DNA of 44,234 bases from Blastocatellia bacterium AA13 (GTDB lineage Bacteria > Acidobacteriota > Blastocatellia > UBA7656). The stretch spans positions 1-44,234 of the forward strand of contig QHVH01000040.1 of the NCBI GenBank assembly GCA_003222245.1. The letters are read 5' to 3'. The translations under genes were made by a program, and so were the position numbers. Under the pieces are notes generated by a model. The model worked only from the letters and a program-made list of their open reading frames with translations, searched no databases and was not told the DNA's origin. Each line of letters opens with the position of its first letter. The first letter of the stretch is position 1. This document shows positions 18,318-25,949 of this stretch, one piece after another.

Positions 18318-19373
18318 TTATTTTGCGATACCCAGATCGAACACTGGAACAACCTCGCCCACTTCCCGGCCGCGGACGCTAATAAGCCTCTCGCGATGAT
18401 AGCTCGTGAGCTGCTCTCGTTCCGCGGCGCCGATCGCGCCGAGCTGCAACAGGGTCTCGATCACTGTCGGATTGAGGCCGCGCTTCGCGCCATCTTCTAT
18501 CTTGATCGCGATCCCAAGGCCGTTCGGAAATCTCTCGCAGGGAAGAACGCCGATCGCATAGAGGCTCTCCGCTCCGATCTTGCTGATGAGCTTACCGGCG
18601 GCAGCTCGTATCAAATCAGTATCAACCCGACCGGACGTACCCCCCACCAGCTCGGGATGAGCGATCATAGCGCTGATGATTCGACGCGCGGCTGTCTGTT
18701 CGCTCTCATTCAGAGGGTTGGACGATGCGGGCGATTTCAACGCGCAATTCACGAGTCGGGCGAGCATCAAGGCGAGTGATCTTGGGCTTATTCCGAACGT
18801 CGGTGCGCTGCACCCATCGACGGCAACGGCCAGATCGCCTTGAATATCGCCCAGCCGCCTTAGCAGCGATGTTATTGCGATCTGGATCGGGTGATCGGCG
18901 CTGACATAGTCCTCCAACTCGAGACCGAGATGTACAGCGGTCGCAAGCATACCCGCGTGCTTGCCCGAGCAGTTGTTATGAAGCTGACTAAACGGAACGC
19001 CGGCTCTTTCCAGTTTTCGCGCCGTTTCCTCGCAATAGGGCCGATGAGCGCCGCAACGGGCCGCTTTTTCGCTGAGACCTACTCTGGCCAACAAGGCTTC
19101 TACGCCTTCGGTATGAATCGGTTCACCATTGTGGGAAGCGCAGGTGAGCGCGATCTCGCGCTCGCTGAAGTTGAATCTATCGGCCGCGCCGCTTGTGATT
19201 ACGGGTATGGCTTGAATCGGTTTGATGGCGGAGCGGGTCGAAGTGATCGCGTCGTGGTCGCCAAGCGAAGCTACCACGCGTCCACTGGGCTCCAGGGCGA
19301 TTATCGATCCGCGATGCCGGGCCTCGACTATGGCTCCGCGACGTACTTCAACCAGCACGCGTGGTGATGACAC
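18318..19373 (-). CDS. L-asparaginase, Rhizobium (ReAV / class 3) type
   Basis: Predicted to hydrolyse asparagine to aspartate and ammonia. The 351-residue protein belongs to the Asparaginase_II family, unrelated to the E. coli enzymes. The catalytic and metal residues described for R. etli ReAV (Ser48, Lys51, Ser80, Cys135, Lys138, Cys189) are all found: STRSAIK gives Ser48/Lys51, CASHNGEP gives Ser80, NNCSGKHAG gives Cys135/Lys138, and DGCSAP gives a Cys at 188. Numbering agrees almost exactly, which also supports the GTG start at 19373, itself preceded by GGAGG. It is followed at 11 bp by the class V aminotransferase gene and preceded by an AlbA_2 protein gene. Confidence 0.88.
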   Translation of the reverse strand: MSSPRVLVEVRRGAIVEARHRGSIIALEPSGRVVASLGDHDAITSTRSAIKPIQAIPVITSGAADRFNFSEREIALTCASHNGEPIHTEGVEALLARVGLSEKAARCGAHRPYCEETARKLERAGVPFSQLHNNCSGKHAGMLATAVHLGLELEDYVSADHPIQIAITSLLRRLGDIQGDLAVAVDGCSAPTFGISPRSLALMLARLVNCALKSPASSNPLNESEQTAARRIISAMIAHPELVGGTSGRVDTDLIRAAAGKLISKIGAESLYAIGVLPCERFPNGLGIAIKIEDGAKRGLNPTVIETLLQLGAIGAAEREQLTSYHRERLISVRGREVGEVVPVFDLGIAK

Positions 19374-19424
19374 TCAGCAACCTCCAAAGCGGACACGCAG
19401 CAAGCTAATCTACAACACCATCGG

Positions 19425-20723
19425 TCACACTCCAAGAATCTCCAGGCTGAACTCCTCATTTGTAAGCGTAATTCGCGGCTCGCGCCGAGTGAAGGTGTAA
19501 TGCTCGCGCCTGAGCGCCGGCATGCCGCGCCGCCATTGTTCCAACCCGTATTCAGGACTCGTCAGAAAGTGATGCAGTCTCGGATTCTCCGGCACGCTCG
19601 CGCCATATTCTATTGATCGCTTGTGCAGTCCGTTGCCCCGCGCCGGATTAACGAATTCCATTCGATGGTCGAAAATCAAGATGCGCGAGACGGCCGAGCT
19701 GGAATAGCTGCGATGCGACAGGAGGTTAACAACGGCCTCCGTCACCACGGATCGCGAATAGTTCGATCGAGGCGGTACCGGATCGCCCTGACCTGAGCCA
19801 TTCGTGTTTCCTCCTGCCTTTGGCGGGCGGGAATCCCAGAGATCGACATACCGCTTTATAAAGAGAGTCGCGCGATCGTGCATTGAGCCCAGATTACCGA
19901 GCAGTTCGTTGCGCTCTATCTCAGCCGCATTGACGTCGTTTCCTGAGAACCTCACCACCGAAACGCCGCTGTTTGGAAAGCTTCGCGGAACGGATGCATT
20001 GCGGCCGAAAAGAAGAAGGCCGGCGAGTGTGGGCCTAACGCCGATACCGCTTTCCGATGCGAGCGAGAGGTCCTGCAAAGCTGAAGCAGTGGGATAGCCG
20101 GCGGGCTGGCGAAACGCATCGCCCTCAGTGTCCCGAACATAGCTCCATACAAGCGCCTCGTCGACATCTTCCAGCGAGGTTCCATACACGGGCATATCTT
20201 CAAACGAAGCTGAACGCGAGCGCGCGAAGAGTTGCGCGATCTCGGCGCCGTCCGATTCCCGCTTCGTCGATCCCACTCGAATGAAGTAGCGGTTGTCGGG
20301 AGTCGAATGTGGAGCGCGGCGGTCGTCAACCTGACAAACTACGATTCTGACGCCGTTATCGAACGAAACTTTGTCGATCCTGGGAAGGAGCGGCGGCCTG
20401 ATCCCGTTCCGGCAAATATTGATCAGATCCTCTTCAACGGCTTCGGGATCGTCGAGCCCTTCGATGCGGCGCTGGTCGTTGACGCCGAAGATGAGGGCTC
20501 CGCCGCCGCTGTTCGCGAACGCGACCAATTCGGCCGTGATCTTCTCTTCGTTGACCAGGCGAATCTTGAATTCAACGTGGGTATCTTCGCCGCCTCTGAT
20601 CAGGTTAAGCAGATCCGTTCGATCGAGCGTCCTGCTATATCTTCCGCCAAGTTTTTGCTCGAACAGCGAGCGTTCAGTATCGGGAATCCGGCGAGGCGGT
20701 CTGAATTTCTTGCTGCGCGCCAT
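19425..20723 (-). CDS. AlbA_2 / Schlafen-type putative regulator with GHKL-like C-terminus
   Basis: A 432-residue cytoplasmic protein. The AlbA_2 (Schlafen AAA_4, divergent) domain spans about 45-160: GGEDTHVEFKIRLVNEEKITAELVAFANSGGG, IFGVNDQRRIEGLDD, then RYFIRVGSTKRES. A C-terminal ATP-binding-like region, RSVVTEAVVNLLSHRSYS...IFDHRMEFVNPARGN, resembles the HATPase_c_4 module usual in these putative transcriptional regulators. Its last glycine motif looks eroded. The start at 20723 has GGAG before it. It begins the probable operon with asparaginase and aminotransferase (51 bp to the next gene). Members of this family are sometimes defence-associated, but nothing here shows that. Confidence 0.75.
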   Translation of the reverse strand: MARSKKFRPPRRIPDTERSLFEQKLGGRYSRTLDRTDLLNLIRGGEDTHVEFKIRLVNEEKITAELVAFANSGGGALIFGVNDQRRIEGLDDPEAVEEDLINICRNGIRPPLLPRIDKVSFDNGVRIVVCQVDDRRAPHSTPDNRYFIRVGSTKRESDGAEIAQLFARSRSASFEDMPVYGTSLEDVDEALVWSYVRDTEGDAFRQPAGYPTASALQDLSLASESGIGVRPTLAGLLLFGRNASVPRSFPNSGVSVVRFSGNDVNAAEIERNELLGNLGSMHDRATLFIKRYVDLWDSRPPKAGGNTNGSGQGDPVPPRSNYSRSVVTEAVVNLLSHRSYSSSAVSRILIFDHRMEFVNPARGNGLHKRSIEYGASVPENPRLHHFLTSPEYGLEQWRRGMPALRREHYTFTRREPRITLTNEEFSLEILGV

Positions 20724-20876
20724 GGTGTGTCTCCTGCAAGCGCTCAATCGCCGGCATTACTCCGATGTGCGGCTGCGATGCAGGAGACTAGATACTAGCA
20801 TAATCCGCGTTTCGCGCCTCGCTTCGGTTTGAAAACCCCGGCTTTTATGCTAAAAAATGCCTGCGGAGAGGACCAC

Positions 20877-21131
20877 GTGCGTACTTCAAGAATCGAAATT
20901 CGAGGGAAGGACGAGTTTTGGAGCCGCGCGTTTCACGTTGAGTGGGGCCATCAGTTTCCGGAACGAACTCTCAAAGCCTTGCACGACGAAACCTATATCG
21001 TCGATGCGGAATGGATGACCGATATTGAGCGGATCGCATCCGAGTGCTTCTGCCGGGTAATGCAGGCTCCGGATATTCCCGAGCGCAGAAGCTGGCTCAG
21101 ACAATTCGCCAGGCCGCTTCGAAACAAGTAG
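20877..21131 (+). CDS. Small hypothetical protein (84 aa)
   Basis: Not recognised. The start is a GTG at 20877, chosen because GGAGAGGA stands 4-11 bases ahead; the frame stays open upstream to 20829 without an SD. The product is soluble, charged and Trp-rich (about 84 residues: begins MRTSRIEIRGKDEF, ends ARPLRNK). It has no signal peptide or membrane segment. It lies 15 bp before the Tat-exported subunit-3 gene and probably shares its transcript, so it may serve that protein. It has no homologue elsewhere in the window. Confidence 0.6.
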   Translation: MRTSRIEIRGKDEFWSRAFHVEWGHQFPERTLKALHDETYIVDAEWMTDIERIASECFCRVMQAPDIPERRSWLRQFARPLRNK

Positions 21132-21146
21132 GAACTGGAGATCCTT

Positions 21147-21758
21147 ATGACGGACGAAAAAGAGACCGTATCGCGGCGCGAAGCCATCAAGTCAATCGGC
21201 GTCGGAGCAAGCGTGATAGCCGCGCTGCCCGTCATAACCAGCCGCGCAAGCATACTTGACGATGAGGCCCACGCTCATCATCATCGCGCATCAGGAGTCT
21301 CCGACGATCAGCCCAAACCGCTGCGCTTTTTTACCGAAGCCGAAAACCTCGCAGTCCTGGAGTTGAGCGAAAGAATAATACCGGCGGACGAGCACTCGGC
21401 GGGCGCCAAAGCTGCCAGGGTCAACGAGTACATCGATCTTATCGTCAGTATGTCATCGGAAATCTCGAAACAGACATGGCGCGAGGGTCTGGCGGCTATC
21501 AACAAGATGAGCCGCGATATGTTCAGTTCCGACTTCGCCGCAGCCGGAGTGGAGAATCAAGTCCGCTTGTTGACCGCGATCAGCAAAAACGAACGCTCGC
21601 CTCAAACAGTGGAAGAGAGATTTTTCAAAACGGCGAAGAATGCGATTGTCGACGGCTACTACACATCGAAGATCGGAATTCACGACGAGCTTCACTACAA
21701 GGGCAATTCATACCTGAAGGAATTCACCGGCTGCACTCATCCTGAACATCAACAGTAG
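21147..21758 (+). CDS. Gluconate 2-dehydrogenase subunit 3 family protein, Tat-exported
   Basis: A 203-residue protein with a twin-arginine signal (SRREAIKSIGVGASVIAALPV, residues 9-29). The subunit-3 domain follows: FFTEAENLAVLELSERIIPAD, then E..D, then NERSPQTVEERFF and the C-terminal DGYYTSKIGIHDELHYKGN. In known systems this small subunit accompanies a GMC-family FAD dehydrogenase and a cytochrome subunit, and helps export the large subunit. Neither partner is adjacent here; the upstream gene is a small unknown protein. A short His-rich stretch (HAHHHR) follows the signal peptide. ATG start with GGAG upstream. It converges with the HTH gene at 6 bp. Confidence 0.82.
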   Translation: MTDEKETVSRREAIKSIGVGASVIAALPVITSRASILDDEAHAHHHRASGVSDDQPKPLRFFTEAENLAVLELSERIIPADEHSAGAKAARVNEYIDLIVSMSSEISKQTWREGLAAINKMSRDMFSSDFAAAGVENQVRLLTAISKNERSPQTVEERFFKTAKNAIVDGYYTSKIGIHDELHYKGNSYLKEFTGCTHPEHQQ

Positions 21759-21763
21759 CCCGG

Positions 21764-22489
21764 TCAGAATCCCTCGGAAAATGCACCAAATAGTTCCTCG
21801 ACCATCTTCCCGAGCGCGCGCGCAACTTTTTCTCTGATCTTGGGTGTGATTCGTTTTCGCGAAATGCAATAAGATAGCTGTGAGCGGCTACAACCAATTT
21901 CGCGGGCCGCTGCTGTGATTGATCCCCACTTCTCATAGATGAGGAACTTGATCTCAAGAGGCGTCAAGCCTTTTGTGCTTTCTCTTGTCTCGCGTGTCTC
22001 GTGTCTGGTTTTCAATTCCATGCCTCCTTCAGAGACTTCTGAAGAGCAATGACGTCGGTATTCGTCGTTATTGTCGATCCAGGTGCGTAGGAATTTAACG
22101 AGTTCGCCCGGCTCACTCGATGGGCAATCGAACGGATTCATTTCATAGCCAATCTCCAATATTCGTTGCAGGGCGCCGCGCGCGGCCTGGCGGTAATTGC
22201 CGCTTTTATCCAGTGCGGCAATTATTCGCGGGACTAGTTTTCGGAATCCCACCTGCCTCTGTTCCGCAATCAGATAATTCAGGGCTGCCTGCCACTCATT
22301 CTTGCCTATCGAGTCATCCGAGAGCAGGTCTTCCATTATGAGAATTAACGCGAGCAGCACCTCGCTTCCCTGGCTATCCCTTACCGTCGACGCGAATCTG
22401 GTGATATCGCGCCGTGAGAGAATCCCCGGCGTCCGTCGTTCGACCCCATTCCGCTGCCTCGTGGCGGCTCTCCGTTTTTGCGCGTTCAT
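21764..22489 (-). CDS. Hypothetical protein with C-terminal helix-turn-helix
   Basis: A 241-residue protein with no family I can name. The C-terminal ~60 residues look like a DNA-binding helix-turn-helix: LTPLEIKFLIYEKWGSITAAAREIGCSRSQLSYCISRKR, with the AAREIGCSRSQL..C helix pair typical of phage-type or Cro-like repressors. The first ~150 residues are helical and uncharacterised. The start at 22489 is preceded by GAGGAG. It lies 59 bp after the Crp/Fnr regulator on the same strand, so the two may be one regulatory unit. Confidence 0.6.
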   Translation of the reverse strand: MNAQKRRAATRQRNGVERRTPGILSRRDITRFASTVRDSQGSEVLLALILIMEDLLSDDSIGKNEWQAALNYLIAEQRQVGFRKLVPRIIAALDKSGNYRQAARGALQRILEIGYEMNPFDCPSSEPGELVKFLRTWIDNNDEYRRHCSSEVSEGGMELKTRHETRETRESTKGLTPLEIKFLIYEKWGSITAAAREIGCSRSQLSYCISRKRITPKIREKVARALGKMVEELFGAFSEGF

Positions 22490-22548
22490 GACTTGTTCTC
22501 CTCTGATTTCAAGAAGCTGTTGCGCCCCGACCGTGAGATAGAGCCTTC

Positions 22549-23364
22549 TTATAACTCGCTCAGCTCTCGCAGTGCGTCTTTGTCCAGGATTGTTATCGCC
22601 TTGTTATGAATCTGGATCAGGCCTAGCGCCTTCAACTCGGCAAGAACCGGATTGACAGTCTCGCGATATATTCCGATGCTCTGGGCCAACTCGTCCTGCG
22701 TGACGCCTTCGATGGTCCTGCTGCCGTTTGCAAGATGCAGCAGCGCATCGGCTACCATCGAGTCGTGGAGTTGGAATTGAGATCGAAAATGATCGCGTGC
22801 AAGGAGAGCCATCCGCGGTCCGATTATTTCGATGAACGACATTGGGTTGTCTGCCGCCAGTTGTTTGGCCGTGCTGACGTCTATCGTGGTTATCTCAGCG
22901 CGCGAGCCACCGGCGACAGCTTCGGTCATCAGCATCGTCTGGCCCAATAGAGGCATTTCACCGAACAAGCCTCCCGCATTGATCTGCTTCACCGGATACT
23001 TGTGCCGCGAGTGTCTGATTTCGACAGTGCCGCTTTGGATCAGGCACAGGAGTTCGTTGCATGGGATCGGTTCGCCCGCACTGAATAATCGAGTCGGCAA
23101 ACTTCTAAGTATTTCGAGCGAAGGGAAAGCCCTGATCGTTAAGTAGCCGACTCGTAAGGCGAGCAGCTTTGCCGACAGTGAAATCGTTCTCGCGGTGAGA
23201 GCGTGGCTGCGTGTCAGATTGATCAACTTTGAAGAAGTAAGTGGTACGGTCGGGCCGGCTGCAGTTGGCTTTACATTTTTTCTTGCGCGATTGCGGCCGT
23301 TCTTTCCGCCCTCGGATTGTTCGTCGGATTGAGGCTTGTATGGTTTCTTCCTGTCTCGTATCAT
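22549..23364 (-). CDS. Crp/Fnr-family transcriptional regulator
   Basis: A 271-residue regulator. After a basic, poorly conserved N-terminal extension of about 60 residues comes a cyclic-nucleotide-binding-like beta-barrel (about 85-190: LFSAGEPIPCNELLCLIQSGTVEI, then GGLFGEMPLLGQTML), a dimerisation helix, and a winged HTH (GVTQDELAQSIGIYRETVNPVLAELKALGLI, about 225-255). No Fe-S cysteine set like that of FNR is visible, and the cAMP phosphate-binding Arg-Ser-Ala motif is replaced, so the effector is unknown. The start at 23364 is chosen for its SD-like AAAGGCGGG; the frame extends upstream without one. Confidence 0.82.
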   Translation of the reverse strand: MIRDRKKPYKPQSDEQSEGGKNGRNRARKNVKPTAAGPTVPLTSSKLINLTRSHALTARTISLSAKLLALRVGYLTIRAFPSLEILRSLPTRLFSAGEPIPCNELLCLIQSGTVEIRHSRHKYPVKQINAGGLFGEMPLLGQTMLMTEAVAGGSRAEITTIDVSTAKQLAADNPMSFIEIIGPRMALLARDHFRSQFQLHDSMVADALLHLANGSRTIEGVTQDELAQSIGIYRETVNPVLAELKALGLIQIHNKAITILDKDALRELSEL

Positions 23365-23738
23365 TGTCCCGCCTTTCAGCGTACCCGGCGTGAAAGAGGC
23401 ACACTTCCGCTGACACGCCAGATGCGCGTTGATGATCGGGCGGGCGGCTGCCAGGTAGCCAAAAGACACACTGGTAACCACCCACCTGTTTTACCCGTTT
23501 CCGGTCAGTGTGCGCGGATCGGCCAGATTGGTAGCAACTCCTTCAGCGATCGCTTTGGCGACCGCCCTAAGGCGTGGCTACTGATCATCAGCCGGTCGAG
23601 TGTGAAGCACACATCCGGCGTTTAGCGCCGCAGGTGGTTTGCGACGCCACCACTTGCTCTTTGAAATGAAGTTAACTTGATAGCGCGCGAATCAGGGTAA
23701 AGCTTGGAGCCAGGATTCGCTGAAACGGAGACAGGATT
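23365..23738. other. Intergenic region between Crp/Fnr gene and TPR gene
   Basis: No gene supported. Two small inverted repeats are visible: CACACTG (23467-23473) with CAGTGTG (23506-23512), and GTGTG-AAG-CACAC (23600-23612). They could be regulator sites ahead of the Crp/Fnr gene but do not match the Crp consensus. Confidence 0.35.
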
Positions 23739-24845
23739 TCAGCGGCTGGATGGAGGGGCGCGAGGGCCGGGGCCGCTTGTGGGCCAATCGGAGGTTATCG
23801 GGTGAAGCGCCTCAACATCGACGCTGATTGGTTTGGTGAGAATTCGTGCGAATGAAGCTGATCTGAAGATCGAGAGTCCGGCCAGCCAATGAAGGGCGCC
23901 TCGATTCTTGAAGGGAAGCGTGGCTATGACAGCAATCGCGAGAGCACGCACAGTTGTTGTGACATCTCTTCGCTCTGACTTTGGCCGCTGTCGCGTTTCG
24001 CGTTGTGGCGTTCGGTCAAAGGGTTTCGCCGAATTCAAAGAGAGGAACGATGGCCTGGGATGCCTGCGTTTCGTTTCAAGCTCACCACGAGTCCGGGTCC
24101 AATTTGGGAACGCTGGCGCAAATGGCGAAGCAAGAGCGACGTCCAACGCGGCATTCGCCTCATCGATCCGGCCGACCTCGCCGAGTTCGACCGCATAGCT
24201 GTTCAAGAATTCGTAGAACGCTCCAGAATACCTTGTGAACGTCTCAACAAGAGGAAACAGATTCTCGAGGTCGGCGAGTGCATGCTTGTGATCACCACGA
24301 ATGCTGCGATCGATGGCTAGAAACCAATGTACGTCGAGGCTTGTAAGCGGGTCGTACCCTTTCGCAGCCGTCAACGCTTCCAACAAGAATGGCACTGCGG
24401 CATCGATTTCGCCGCAGTCGTAGGAGACCATTCCGAGTTGATGCAGCACTCGGCCTTTGTGCTCCGGCGCTACTTCGTCGACAGCACACTCAAATACTTC
24501 GCGAGCCTCTTGAAAGTCCCGTTGGTGGTAAAGGCATACTCCCTGGTAGTAGCGGGCCAGCGCTTTCATTTGTGCTGAGATAGGCAAGCCGAGCATCAGC
24601 TCGCTTATCCTTGCAACGGTATCCATCTGCCGGGCCGCATTAGCCTGCGAAATCGTCGAGATAAGTTGCTTGCCTAGTAGATTGAGATCCTCGGCCCCAT
24701 TTCTAGCCCGAGCGAAGACACGAATGAGGGATTGTTGATAGGCATTATTCTGGATGAGATAGATCGAAGAGGCGACCGCATTGCGGTCTCCTCCAAAGGA
24801 GGAAGAGATGAAGAGATCGTTCGCCTTTTTTGCTTGTCTGGTCAT
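23739..24845 (-). CDS. TPR-repeat protein of unknown function
   Basis: A protein of up to 368 residues with tetratricopeptide-like helical repeats, clearest at about residues 75-235 (ALARYYQGVCLYHQRDFQEAREVFECAV, VLHQLGMVSYDCGEIDAAVPFLLEALTAA, VELGEVGRIDEANAALDVAL). The C-terminal ~100 residues are Arg/Pro-rich and low in similarity. There is no signal peptide. The only clear start, ATG 24845, overlaps the divergent small-secreted gene (24808) by 38 bp. A better-placed SD and ATG (24781) is one frame off and soon stops. So the true N-terminus is uncertain and a small frame disruption near the start is possible. I know similar TPR proteins only as lineage-specific acidobacterial hypotheticals. 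Confidence 0.65.
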   Translation of the reverse strand: MTRQAKKANDLFISSSFGGDRNAVASSIYLIQNNAYQQSLIRVFARARNGAEDLNLLGKQLISTISQANAARQMDTVARISELMLGLPISAQMKALARYYQGVCLYHQRDFQEAREVFECAVDEVAPEHKGRVLHQLGMVSYDCGEIDAAVPFLLEALTAAKGYDPLTSLDVHWFLAIDRSIRGDHKHALADLENLFPLVETFTRYSGAFYEFLNSYAVELGEVGRIDEANAALDVALASPFAPAFPNWTRTRGELETKRRHPRPSFLSLNSAKPFDRTPQRETRQRPKSERRDVTTTVRALAIAVIATLPFKNRGALHWLAGLSIFRSASFARILTKPISVDVEALHPITSDWPTSGPGPRAPPSSR

Positions 24846-25110
24846 GATTGCGATGCCAATGATGACCCAGTCAATTCAGCAGTCAGATAAACCCGTTCCG
24901 CTTGCAACCGTAGCATTCGCCGATCACGGCAGGCCAAACTTCTGTCCTGATTGTCCATGCGACCCGGCTGTGAGTGACTGTTCTCAAGCGACGACCAAAA
25001 CGGCTCCGCCGTCGTCAAATCGAGGGGCTGCACGTATAACCAACCCAAACTTATTAGCGGCTTGGGGGCGGGCCGTGCTATCAATTCTCGCATTGCTTGC
25101 TCTGAGTTAA
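24808..25110 (+). CDS. Small secreted DCPC-motif protein, copy 1
   Basis: A 100-residue product of unknown function. It has an N-terminal signal peptide (MKRSFAFFACLVMIAMPMM), a short conserved mid-part (PLATVAFADHGRPN then DCPCDPAVSDC), and a hydrophobic C-terminal stretch (AVLSILALLALS) that ends the protein. The start at 24808 has a perfect SD (AAAGGAGG). The same architecture recurs in the next gene, so this is a tandem duplication of a small exported, perhaps membrane-retained, protein. The SD lies inside a palindrome (CCTCCAAAGGAGG) shared with the divergent TPR gene region. Confidence 0.65.
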   Translation: MKRSFAFFACLVMIAMPMMTQSIQQSDKPVPLATVAFADHGRPNFCPDCPCDPAVSDCSQATTKTAPPSSNRGAARITNPNLLAAWGRAVLSILALLALS

Positions 25111-25217
25111 ATTTCCGCCGTGACACAAAACTACGTCGCATTGGGATGGACAGTCCAAGCGACCGCTCATCCCTGCGATGCCGTGCAGCATTGTTTCCGC
25201 CGCCAAAGGAGGATGAA

Positions 25218-25550
25218 ATGAGGATTTTGATCGCTTCGTTAGTCACGTTGATGCTATTGCCCGGTATGGCCTCATCAACCCACCATAAGTCTCAGGCTTC
25301 AGCCCCGATCGCGTCGGTCGCCTATGCCGAGGCGACACGGCCGAACCCCCTGACGGACTGCCCCTGCCAAATTGGACCCGACGGCGTTTCTCGTGATTGC
25401 AACGGTGTCGTCTGCTCTGACAACGGATCAGCTATCAAAACTGAAACTAATTCCGCTACCCGTCTTTCGGCCTCGCCAACTGCGAGTAGCTCATTCGGTA
25501 TCTGGGTACGAACGCTCATATCAGTAATTGGATTCTTCGCCATGAGTTGA
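25218..25550 (+). CDS. Small secreted DCPC-motif protein, copy 2
   Basis: A 110-residue paralogue of the preceding gene: signal peptide (MRILIASLVTLMLLPGMASS), PIASVAYAEATRPN, DCPCQIGPDGVSRDC, a Ser/Thr/Asn-rich spacer with one more Cys pair, and a closing WVRTLISVIGFFAMS that parallels WGRAVLSILALLALS of copy 1. The start at 25218 has the same AAAGGAGG SD. Sequence identity outside the motifs is low, so the duplication is old. Function unknown; a peptide precursor or cell-envelope protein are both conceivable. It lies 107 bp after copy 1. Confidence 0.65.
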   Translation: MRILIASLVTLMLLPGMASSTHHKSQASAPIASVAYAEATRPNPLTDCPCQIGPDGVSRDCNGVVCSDNGSAIKTETNSATRLSASPTASSSFGIWVRTLISVIGFFAMS

Positions 25551-25949
25551 AAGCTCGACGGCGATGAGCAACAAGCTGGTGCTGCTTAAGTAAATCTCAA
25601 GTGGCCGTGGCTCCTCAGCACGGCCCGCGCATGCGACACGCGAGAAGGCTCACTCCGCGTTGCGCCTGTAACAACTTGTGGCGCAGCATGCGCCAATCGG
25701 CGCGGCACGATCATACCAACAAGTCAATCGACAGTAAACGATATTCCTGACTGGCGAGTAGTTGCCCTTACGTCCGATCTCCGCACGAGCAGTTTCGCAA
25801 TCGTGACTGCGGATGCGTTGCGGTAGTGGCCGCCTGACCGTGACAGGACTGTTTAGTTGTAGCCGCCATTGCTTTCGCGCCCGTTGACTAGCCGCGGAAG
25901 CAACCATATAATGCCAGCCAATTTCGTAAATCAAGAAGTGAGGGAAACA
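25551..25949. other. Gap holding direct-repeat copy A
   Basis: No gene supported. It contains copy A of a ~94-bp direct repeat (25717-25810) and should contain the promoter of the beta-propeller gene. Confidence 0.4.
25717..25810 (+). repeat. Direct repeat, copy A (94 bp)
   Basis: Begins CAACAAGTCAATCGACA and ends CAATCGTGACTGC. It is near-identical to 28131-28221; the only changes are a G/A substitution and a short stretch where copy A is three bases longer. The last ~55 bases are identical in both. Copies A and B flank the beta-propeller gene and each precedes a gene start by 140-190 bases. Confidence 0.85.

Noticed and set aside
23600-23612. GTGTG-AAG-CACAC as a Crp site ahead of the Crp/Fnr gene
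   Set aside because: Does not match TGTGA-N6-TCACA spacing; too short to call.
24842-25246. 134-codon minus-strand frame sharing ISSSFGG with the TPR gene N-terminus
   Set aside because: The shared residues only mirror the duplicated SD region of the two plus-strand paralogues. The rest shows no TPR character.
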